DNA of 11,232 nucleotides from Clostridia bacterium (GTDB lineage Bacteria; Bacillota; Clostridia; Saccharofermentanales; UBA5734), in NCBI GenBank assembly GCA_017997315.1, contig JAGOFF010000065.1, positions 1 through 11,232 of the forward strand. Reading direction: 5' to 3'. The translations under genes and the position numbers were made by a program. This document shows positions 1 through 6,022 of this stretch, piece after piece (positions within the stretch are counted from its first letter, which is position 1; every line of letters begins with the position of its first letter). A model generated the notes under the pieces. The model did not search any database and was not told the DNA's origin. It worked only from the letters and a program-made list of their open reading frames with translations.

Positions 1-1
1 C

Positions 2-475
2 TCCTGGAACGGCCAGGAAAACCTTCAGATCAAGATCCGGGACATCCGGCTGTCCGGCGGGGATCACAGCGCCGATCCGGATCCGCTACTTACGATCGCG
101 GACAGCGAATGCCGGAAACGGGCGGAGTCCATGGAGTCGATCGCGGCGCGGCTCGATCTGGATTTGGCGCAGATGATCCCGAGCAAAACCGAATTCACTT
201 CGGTCTATCAGTACATCAAGGCGAACTTTTCGTCGGATCCGCTGCTCTGCGACCTGACTCTGCTGGCCAGAAAGGTGTCCCGGAGCTATCAGCTGGACTT
301 GAACTGGTTCCGGCTCTCGCGTATTCTCGAAGTATTCGACGAGGCATCGCTGATCCGTCAGCAGATCCTGGGTCCGGAGCGCAGGCACATCACCGTACTG
401 ACGGTCGAAGGCAAGGCCAACCTGCACGCCTGTGAGTCGTTCCGGTATCTTCTGGCCGCGAAGGAAAGGTGCTGA
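2..475 (+). CDS. recJ: Single-stranded-DNA-specific exonuclease RecJ, C-terminal part (5' end outside window)
   Basis: The last 157 codons of a gene that enters from the left, open from base 2 to a TGA at 473-475. RecJ degrades single-stranded DNA 5' to 3' and acts in recombination and repair. The visible part begins in the OB-fold region, where WNGQENLQIKIRDIRLS matches the RecJ pattern of an NG-x-x-xLQ-x-(K/R)-(I/V)-(K/R)-D-I strand. The rest is the helical C-terminal extension common in Bacillota RecJ proteins, with a YQYIKANF segment and a LSRILEVFDEASLI segment. The catalytic DHH and DHHA1 domains lie upstream and cannot be checked. Only 7 bases separate its stop from the relA start, so the two are almost certainly co-transcribed. 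The family call rests on the OB-strand motif, the extension and the recJ-relA neighbourhood. Confidence 0.85.
   Translation, partial: SWNGQENLQIKIRDIRLSGGDHSADPDPLLTIADSECRKRAESMESIAARLDLDLAQMIPSKTEFTSVYQYIKANFSSDPLLCDLTLLARKVSRSYQLDLNWFRLSRILEVFDEASLIRQQILGPERRHITVLTVEGKANLHACESFRYLLAAKERC
461..469 (+). promoter_or_regulatory. Ribosome binding site of relA
   Basis: AAGGAAAGG lies 13 bases before the ATG at 483, inside the last codons of recJ. It supports ATG 483 over an in-frame GTG at 432, which would sit about 40 bases inside recJ without its own Shine-Dalgarno sequence and would add residues outside the usual RelA N-terminus. Confidence 0.6.
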
Positions 476-482
476 TCCGCCC

Positions 483-2792
483 ATGGACGGTGAGACCCTG
501 ACCGATCTCCGCAACGAACTGCATATCATCCTGCGCCGATACCGCGCGTATTCCAGGACGGACGATTCCGACCGCATTGTGCGTGCGTTCGAATTCATGC
601 TCAACGCGCATGAAGGACAGGTGCGCGCCACAGGCGAACCATTCGCCATCCATCCGCTGGCGGTCGCGCTCATCCTGACCGAGCTGGAGGTCGAGTCGGC
701 CACGTTGGTGGCCGCGTTGCTCCACGACACGGTGGAGGACACCGGCATCACGATCGAGTTCCTGGCGTCCGAGTTCGGTGAGGAGATTGCGGAGCTCGTG
801 GACGGCGTCACCAAGCTCGACAAGCTCGCGTTTTCATCCAAAGAGGAGCTTCAGGCGGAGAATTTCCGTAAAATGCTGCTTGCCATGGCCCGCGACATCC
901 GTGTGGTCGTGATCAAGCTGGCCGACCGGCTGCACAACATGCGCACGATGAAGCACCTGCCCCCGGACCGCCAGATGGCCAAAGCCCGGGAGACGCTCGA
1001 TATCTATGCGCCGCTCGCGCACCGCCTCGGAATCTACAAATGGAAGTGGGAGCTGGAGGACCTGTGCCTTCGCTATATCGACCGGGACGCCTTCTACGAA
1101 CTGGTGGGATCGATTTCGCAGAAGCGGTCCGAACGGGAGCATCATATCTCGCAGATCATCACGGAACTCAAGCAGGTGATCGACCGCATGGGCATACGCT
1201 GTGAGATCGAGGGCCGTCCCAAGCATTTCTACAGCATCTACCGGAAAATGCACCAGCAGAACAAGAACCTCGACCAGATCTATGACCTTTTCGCGGCGCG
1301 GATCATTGTGGATACGGTCTCGGACTGCTACTCCGTGCTCGGCGCCGTCCATGAGCTGTACCATCCGATCCCCGGCCGGTTCAAGGACTATATAGCGATG
1401 CCCAAACCGAACATGTACCAGTCGCTGCACACGACGGTCATCGGACCCAAGGGGATGCCGTTCGAAGTCCAGATCCGGACGTTCGCGATGCACCGGACAG
1501 CGGAATACGGCATCGCCGCGCACTGGAAGTACAAGGAGGAGGACAAGCGTCACCCCTCCGCGCCGGGATCCGAGATCGACGAAAAGATGGCCTGGCTCCG
1601 ACAGCTGCTCGACTGGCAGAAGGACATGCGGGATGCCGGGGAATACATGGAGTCCCTCAAGAACGGACTGATCGCCGAGGAGGTTTTCGTCTTCACACCC
1701 AAGGGAGACGTCGTCGCCCTGCCCGCCGGATCGGTTCCGATCGACTTCGCCTACAACATCCACAGCGGGATCGGAAACCGGATGTACGGCGCCAAGGTCA
1801 ACGGGCGCATCGTACCCCTGACCTACGAGCTGCAGAACGGCGACATCGTCGAGGTGCTCACGTCCGACAAGGTCCACGGACCGAGCCGGGACTGGCTCAA
1901 GCTGGTGAAAAGCTCCTCCGCGCGGAGCAAGATCAACCAGTGGTTCAAAAAGGAGATGCGGGATGAAAACATCGCGCGCGGCCGTGAGATCTTCGAACGG
2001 GAGCTGAAAAAATCCGGCTTTTCCGCGGCGCAGCTGCTCCGTACCGAACTGCTGGAGAAAATCTACCGGCGATATACCCTCACCTCGCTTGACGACCTGT
2101 ATTCCTCCATCGGCTACGGCGGAATCTCCGCGGGCAAGATCCTGCCGCGCTTGCGGGACGAGTACATCAAGAGCATCCCGGAGGAGGAACGGGAACATCT
2201 CGGATACCATGTGACCTCCAACGGGCAGGTGGTGTACAATCCGACACCGCCCGTAACCGCGGCCGGCGAGATCGTCGCGAAAGAACCCCCGCGCGTGCGG
2301 GCATCCAAAGCCTCCGACAAGGGGATCGTCGTCAAAGGCGTCGACAATTGCCTGGTCCGGCTTTCCCGGTGCTGCAACCCGGTTCCGGGAGACGCGATCA
2401 TCGGGTATGTCACCCGTGGTCAGGGCGTCGCAGTGCACCGGACCGACTGCAGCAATGTCCGGAACCTGCTGCGGGATTCCTCCGGCAGCGTCCGGGACGC
2501 GGAGCGCGCCTCCCGGCTGATCGACGTGTCCTGGGCGGAGGACGACACCGGCGCATCCTACCAGGTGGAACTGAAAATCACCGCGCACGACCGGCGTCAT
2601 CTGCTGGCGGACGTCTCCAACGCCATCGCGGAGGAGAAGATTTCGATCCTCTCCGGCCAGATGACTGCGATGAAAGACGTGACAGCGGCGATCTCCATGC
2701 TGGTCGAAGTCAACGGCCAGAACCAGCTGGACCGGGTCATCGGGCGGCTCAAGGCGGTCCGGGACGTCATCGACGTCCGCCGCAACGGATAG
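483..2792 (+). CDS. relA: Bifunctional (p)ppGpp synthetase/hydrolase, RelA/SpoT family
   Basis: A 769-residue long RSH enzyme that makes and hydrolyses the alarmone (p)ppGpp in the cytoplasm and so drives the stringent response. The domains appear in the normal order. The HD hydrolase (about 35-185) has H57, the HDTVEDT motif at 81-87 and D148 in KLADRLHNMRT. The synthetase domain (about 235-350) has YSIYRKM, the substrate-loop motif RFKD at 299-302 and EVQIRT at 328-333. The TGS domain spans about 398-460. A helical region is followed by the conserved Cys/zinc-finger-like segment with C623, C630, C631 and C656, and an ACT domain (about 693-769). RFKD is the RxKD form found in bifunctional enzymes, not the acidic ExDD form of synthetase-only RelA, and the hydrolase site looks intact. 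It is the last gene of the recJ operon: a strong hairpin follows 50 bases after the stop. The apt gene often found between recJ and relA is absent. Confidence 0.97.
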   Translation: MDGETLTDLRNELHIILRRYRAYSRTDDSDRIVRAFEFMLNAHEGQVRATGEPFAIHPLAVALILTELEVESATLVAALLHDTVEDTGITIEFLASEFGEEIAELVDGVTKLDKLAFSSKEELQAENFRKMLLAMARDIRVVVIKLADRLHNMRTMKHLPPDRQMAKARETLDIYAPLAHRLGIYKWKWELEDLCLRYIDRDAFYELVGSISQKRSEREHHISQIITELKQVIDRMGIRCEIEGRPKHFYSIYRKMHQQNKNLDQIYDLFAARIIVDTVSDCYSVLGAVHELYHPIPGRFKDYIAMPKPNMYQSLHTTVIGPKGMPFEVQIRTFAMHRTAEYGIAAHWKYKEEDKRHPSAPGSEIDEKMAWLRQLLDWQKDMRDAGEYMESLKNGLIAEEVFVFTPKGDVVALPAGSVPIDFAYNIHSGIGNRMYGAKVNGRIVPLTYELQNGDIVEVLTSDKVHGPSRDWLKLVKSSSARSKINQWFKKEMRDENIARGREIFERELKKSGFSAAQLLRTELLEKIYRRYTLTSLDDLYSSIGYGGISAGKILPRLRDEYIKSIPEEEREHLGYHVTSNGQVVYNPTPPVTAAGEIVAKEPPRVRASKASDKGIVVKGVDNCLVRLSRCCNPVPGDAIIGYVTRGQGVAVHRTDCSNVRNLLRDSSGSVRDAERASRLIDVSWAEDDTGASYQVELKITAHDRRHLLADVSNAIAEEKISILSGQMTAMKDVTAAISMLVEVNGQNQLDRVIGRLKAVRDVIDVRRNG

Positions 2793-2842
2793 TACGGAGC
2801 GTTCATCGCAGAATCGTTGTAAAAAGTGTAAAATAGTGCCAA

Positions 2843-2874
2843 ATCATACGCCCGGACAGGGCGTATGATGTTTT
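2843..2874 (+). terminator. Rho-independent terminator of the recJ-relA operon
   Basis: A perfect 11-bp inverted repeat, ATCATACGCCC at 2843-2853 and GGGCGTATGAT at 2859-2869, encloses a 5-base GGACA loop and is followed by GTTTT. It lies 50 bases after the relA stop and 39 bases before the next gene, so it separates the two units. A second, smaller inverted repeat (2865-2871 with 2879-2885) shares its 3' arm. Confidence 0.88.
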
Positions 2875-2912
2875 CGGGACATCATCGGATTGTCGGATGA
2901 AGGGATGTTTCT

Positions 2913-4244
2913 GTGACGTTTGACTTGGGCATGGCGATCTCGGCCGCCGAGGATTATGCGGCTTCCACCGGCGTCGGGTGCATGGTGATCGGTACGGAAG
3001 GCGAGCGCCTGCATGCGGTGTTTCCGGATGCCGCGCTCCGATCGGTCTGTGAGCTCGCCGCCGCTTTGTTTTCGCCCGAGGATCCGGCGGGAGAGGCTCA
3101 ATCGGCCACCTGCGGAGCCTGTTCCGAATCCCATTTGTACGGATCGTGCCAGTCCCGACGCTTTGGCGGGGAGTATATCCATTTCTGCCCGATGGGGCTG
3201 GCCTGCTGGACTTCCCCGATCATGTGCGACGGCGTGCTGTCCGGCGCGTTGTCCGGCGGGCCCGTGAATCTGCTGGATCCCGATGAGTTCCTGCCGGACG
3301 AGCTGGTCTGCGGCGCCGAGTCGGGCGACCGGCAGCGCGAGGCCGTCCGCCGACAGCTGCGGGATGTGCCGGTCGTCTCACCGGGACGTGTGGCCAGCCT
3401 CAGCCGGTTGCTGAGACATACCGCGCGCAGCGTGTCGGACGACAGTTACGACTTGGTGGACGATGCCGGACGATCCGCGGATATCCAGTCACGGATCTGG
3501 GAGCGCATGAACGCGCTCAAGGTGTTCGGCGGTGTCGGCGACGATCGGTCCTATCCCTTTGACAAGGAGGAGGAGCTTCTCCGCCTGATCGAAGTGGGGG
3601 ACCGGAACGAAGCGCAGAGGCTGCTCAATGAACTGCTGGGCACCATCTTCTTTTCCAAAGCCGGCGACATGCCGACCCTCAAGTCGCGGATCGTCGAGCT
3701 GACCGTCCTGCTGTCCCGTGCGGCGATCCGCGGCGGCGCGGACGCCGGCCGGATCTTCGGCATGAACTACACTTATCTGGACCGCATCGGGGGATTTGAA
3801 ACGGTGGACGAGCTCGCGGCCTGGCTTTCGGGCGCCATGAACCGGTTCACGGAACAGGTGTTCAAACTGCAGGATGTGCGCAATGCGGATGTCATGTTCA
3901 AAGCCGTCAACTATATCCGGCGCAACTACCGGCGCAGATTGACCCTCGAGGAGGTCGCGGCGCATGTCCATCTGAGCCCGATGTATTTCAGCCGGGTGTT
4001 CAGCGAGGACGTCGGGACCCATTTTGTCGCCTACGTCAACAAGGTCCGCGCGGACGCGGCGTCCGCACTGCTGCTCGGCGGGGATCTCCCGATTGCGGAT
4101 ATCTCGGCCATGGTGGGGTTTGAGGGCCAAAGCTACTTTACCAAGGTGTTTCGGAAGGTCACCGGCGTGACCCCCGCGGCATATCGGAAGAACAGAGGGT
4201 ACGCACCCGCTGATGAAAACAGGAGGATGAGAGCATGGAACTGA
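2913..4244 (+). CDS. AraC-family transcriptional regulator with N-terminal PocR sensory domain
   Basis: A 443-residue one-component regulator. Residues 4-130 match the PocR sensory domain: a short ligand-domain start, then C67-x2-C70-x8-C79, the YIHFCP segment at 88-93, and a GLACWTSPI strand. PocR domains are described as sensors of simple organic compounds, as in the propanediol regulator PocR. Residues about 200-315 form a helical linker like that of YesN-type AraC regulators (EEELLRLIEVGD, then RIVELTVLLSRAAIRGG). Residues about 325-427 are the AraC DNA-binding domain with two helix-turn-helix units, LTLEEVAAHVHLSPMYFSRVF and PIADISAMVGFEGQSYFTKVF, ending in the family GVTPAAYR motif. The start is GTG 2913, with AAGGGA at 2900-2905 seven bases upstream; the in-frame ATG at 2931 lacks such a site. 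It overlaps the downstream corrinoid-protein gene by 10 bases, so the two are probably one operon. The ligand is inferred, not shown; a methylated compound or the corrinoid state is plausible. Confidence 0.9.
   Translation: MTFDLGMAISAAEDYAASTGVGCMVIGTEGERLHAVFPDAALRSVCELAAALFSPEDPAGEAQSATCGACSESHLYGSCQSRRFGGEYIHFCPMGLACWTSPIMCDGVLSGALSGGPVNLLDPDEFLPDELVCGAESGDRQREAVRRQLRDVPVVSPGRVASLSRLLRHTARSVSDDSYDLVDDAGRSADIQSRIWERMNALKVFGGVGDDRSYPFDKEEELLRLIEVGDRNEAQRLLNELLGTIFFSKAGDMPTLKSRIVELTVLLSRAAIRGGADAGRIFGMNYTYLDRIGGFETVDELAAWLSGAMNRFTEQVFKLQDVRNADVMFKAVNYIRRNYRRRLTLEEVAAHVHLSPMYFSRVFSEDVGTHFVAYVNKVRADAASALLLGGDLPIADISAMVGFEGQSYFTKVFRKVTGVTPAAYRKNRGYAPADENRRMRAWN
4221..4226 (+). promoter_or_regulatory. 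Ribosome binding site of the corrinoid protein, inside the regulator gene
   Basis: A consensus AGGAGG lies 8 bases before ATG 4235 and within the last codons of the upstream AraC-type gene, whose stop falls 10 bases into the next gene. This fixes the start and favours translational coupling of the pair. Confidence 0.85.
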
Positions 4245-4864
4245 TGAAAATGATCTCGGCGGCGCTGCAGGCCGGAAAGGCCCGTGACGTCAAGGCGCTG
4301 GTGCAGCAGGCGATCGACGAGGGGGTGTCGGCGGCGGCGATCCTGAACGAAGGATTGGTCGACGGAATGAACGTCATCGGCGCGAAGTTCAAGAACAACG
4401 AGATCTACGTCCCGGACGTCCTGATCGCGGCGCGCGCCATGAAGGCCGGCACCGAGCTCCTCAAGCCCCTGCTCAAGGCGGACGGCGTACAGGCCAGCGG
4501 CAAGGTCGTCATCGGGACGGTCCGGGGAGACCTTCATGATATCGGCAAGAACCTGGTCGCGATGATGATGGAAGGCAAGGGGATGGAGATCATCGACCTC
4601 GGCTGCGACGTACCGGCCGAGCGTTTCGTGCAGGCGGCCATCGATTCCGGCGCCCAGTTCATCGCCTGCTCCGCGCTGCTCACGACGACCATGGGCGAGA
4701 TGAAGAACGTGGTCGAGCTTGCCAAGGAGAAGGGGATCCGCGACAAGGTCAAGATCATGGTCGGCGGCGCTCCGGTCAATGAAAGCTACTGCAAGCAGAT
4801 CGGCGCGGACATCTATTCGGCGGACGCGGCGTCCGCGGCGGAGGCGGCGCTGGCGGCGCTCTAA
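4235..4864 (+). CDS. Corrinoid (B12-binding) methyl-carrier protein, MtaC/MtbC/MttC type
   Basis: A 209-residue cytoplasmic protein of the usual length for corrinoid carriers, which hold a cobamide and pass methyl groups between a substrate-specific methyltransferase and a second methyltransferase. Residues about 1-85 form the helical cap domain (AILNEGLVDGMNVIGAKF, then YVPDVLIAARAMK). Residues about 88-209 form the Rossmann-like B12 domain. The base-off, His-on signature D-x-H-x-x-G is intact as D99-L-H101-D-I-G104, with H101 the expected cobalt ligand. SALLTTTM at 146-153 and GGAP at 177-180 supply the nucleotide-tail contacts. The substrate class cannot be told from sequence: methanol, methylamines, glycine betaine and aromatic methoxyl carriers all look like this. 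No methyltransferase or reductive activator is encoded nearby. It is co-transcribed with the PocR-AraC regulator and followed by a terminator 31 bases downstream. Confidence 0.93.
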   Translation: MELMKMISAALQAGKARDVKALVQQAIDEGVSAAAILNEGLVDGMNVIGAKFKNNEIYVPDVLIAARAMKAGTELLKPLLKADGVQASGKVVIGTVRGDLHDIGKNLVAMMMEGKGMEIIDLGCDVPAERFVQAAIDSGAQFIACSALLTTTMGEMKNVVELAKEKGIRDKVKIMVGGAPVNESYCKQIGADIYSADAASAAEAALAAL

Positions 4865-4895
4865 ACCGCAGCGACCGGCAACTCATGTGGCGTAC

Positions 4896-4932
4896 GAAAG
4901 GCGCATCTCCCCAAAAAGGAGGTGCGCCTTTC
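4896..4932 (+). terminator. Rho-independent terminator of the regulator-corrinoid unit
   Basis: A 15-bp stem with one G-U pair (4896-4910 with 4918-4932) around a 7-base CCAAAAA loop. The 3' arm ends in CTTTC and runs into TTCTCGTT, a modest T-rich tail. It closes the two-gene unit that starts at 2913. Confidence 0.82.
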
Positions 4933-5010
4933 TTCTCGTTCGGTCCCATAGAAGAGTGGAAGACATATTGTGATACCATGAAAATAAACACGGGGGAATA
5001 TCGGGGAACT

Positions 5011-5019
5011 GGTGGGGGG
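5011..5019 (+). promoter_or_regulatory. Ribosome binding site of the RCC1-like lipoprotein
   Basis: The G-rich run GGTGGGGGG ends 5 bases before ATG 5025. It is not the textbook AGGAGG but can pair with the anti-Shine-Dalgarno sequence. No convincing -35/-10 pair was seen between the terminator at 4932 and this site. Confidence 0.5.
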
Positions 5020-5024
5020 CACAT

Positions 5025-5543
5025 ATGAAAATTTACCGGTCCGTACGAATTCCAGTGGTACTACTTCTTTTTGTCGTGATCGCCTCAGGCGGAATGACGG
5101 CATGCCGCTCCGGGGATGTCACACCGACGCAGACGACGGTTCCCGGGGTGACGACATCGACAACGGCCGTTCGGCCGACTGCCGGTTTCTCGCAGGTTGC
5201 CGTCACCACGGATGGATATAACGGCTACAAGCTGATCGGACTGACCGTGGACGGCCGGTCATCGAGAAGAATGAAACTTCTTATTTTCCGAGCACGGACT
5301 GCAGCAAGTGGGGGGATGTCACTGCGCTGGCGACCGCCGGCCGGCTGGATGCCGGACGGAAGGCCGACGGAAGCGTCATCGCCTGGTATTCCGGTCCGTC
5401 CGGGTATTCCTCCGCGATGCAGTCTCCCCAGAGCCTGTGCGACACCGCGGGGTGGTCCGACATCCTCTCCATCGCCTGTGGGCCGGAATACGTCGTCGGT
5501 CTCCGGTCGGATGGAACCGTCCTCGCGCGTGGAACGGAAGTAA
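5025..5543 (+). pseudogene. RCC1-like lipoprotein, 5' fragment (signal peptide and first strands), before a frameshift
   Basis: The N-terminal piece of a gene that is continuous with 5417-7243 in another frame. It begins with a lipoprotein signal: K2 and R5/R8, a hydrophobic core VVLLLFVVIA (11-20), then a lipobox-like MTAC with C27 as the expected lipidated residue. A Thr/Ser/Pro-rich linker of about 25 residues follows (PTQTTVPGVTTSTT). Genuine protein seems to run to about residue 78, ending GYKLIGLTVDGR. Beyond roughly base 5260 this frame gives an Arg/Ser/Pro-rich sequence typical of a wrong frame, up to a TGA at 5541-5543. The downstream RCC1-like sequence sits one frame away. Restoring one base, for example reading CCGGTC near 5256 as CCGGGTC, would give a single 739-residue protein. 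Either the gene is broken in this strain or a base was lost from the sequence. Confidence 0.72.
5240..5275 (+). other. Frameshift site within the RCC1-like lipoprotein gene
   Basis: The frame-2 stop TAA at 5219-5221 sets the upstream limit of the switch, and loss of sensible sequence in the first frame sets the downstream limit. No X-XXY-YYZ slippery heptamer is visible, so programmed -1 slippage is unlikely. A one-base loss in a short G run is the simplest explanation. Confidence 0.65.
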
Positions 5544-6022
5544 TGGAGGAAGCGGGCCTGGCCTGCCTGAAGGTCACGGCCTGGACGGACATTGTCGCGA
5601 TAACGGCCGGACAATCGCAAGACGGACGCTACAGCTGGACAGCCGGTCTGCGGTCGGACGGCACCGTGGCGATCACGGGCCACGATCCCTCCGGAAAGCA
5701 CTTCCCGGAGATCGGTGCATGGAGCGGAATCAAGGCGATCACTGTTGCTGAAGGCCGTCTTTTCGGACTCCGCGGGGACGGAACCGTGGCGGCCAGCGGA
5801 GGGGAACATTTCGAGAGTGCCGGATGGACCGGAGTCACCGCCCTTGCCGGCAGCGACGACCTTCTTGTCGGACTCCGGGAGGACGGCACGGTGCTGGTTT
5901 GCGGTACGGGTCTTGACGATCCGATGACCACGGCGATCGCGGATTGGTCCGGGATCCGGTCCGTCGCCGCGGGTCCGGGGATCGTCGCGGGAGTCCGGGA
6001 GGACGGTACCCTGGTCGGAGTG
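5309..6022 (+). repeat. Six RCC1-like coding repeats
   Basis: Degenerate repeats of about 105-144 bases whose conserved Trp codons start at 5309, 5453, 5582, 5720, 5825 and 5945. Four of the later units share a DNA core of the form CTCCGGnnGGACGGnACCGTG around the LRxDGTV strand. They have diverged at the base level, so this is an old protein repeat and not a recent tandem duplication. Confidence 0.75.

Noticed and set aside
834..2600. Long open frame of 588 codons on the minus strand opposite relA
   Set aside because: GC-rich codon use leaves the antisense of relA free of stops. The predicted product has no recognisable domain and relA beneath it is unmistakable.
2829..2834. TAAAAT as a -10 box for the PocR-AraC gene
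   Set aside because: No acceptable -35 lies 16-18 bases upstream, and a transcript from it would run straight into the hairpin at 2843-2874.
2793..2912. Cobalamin riboswitch ahead of the regulator-corrinoid unit
   Set aside because: The 120-base gap is taken up by a simple terminator and a short dyad; there is no B12-box-like GCCACTG sequence and no room for the aptamer.
4978..5028. A 16-codon upstream reading frame ending in ATGA overlap with the lipoprotein start
   Set aside because: It has only a distant, weak ribosome binding site, and its Gly-rich end is simply the translated G-rich Shine-Dalgarno region. Chance is more likely than a regulatory leader peptide.
5245..5265. Programmed -1 ribosomal frameshift in the lipoprotein gene
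   Set aside because: No slippery X-XXY-YYZ heptamer, internal Shine-Dalgarno site or obvious following pseudoknot is visible, so mutation or sequence error is the simpler reading.
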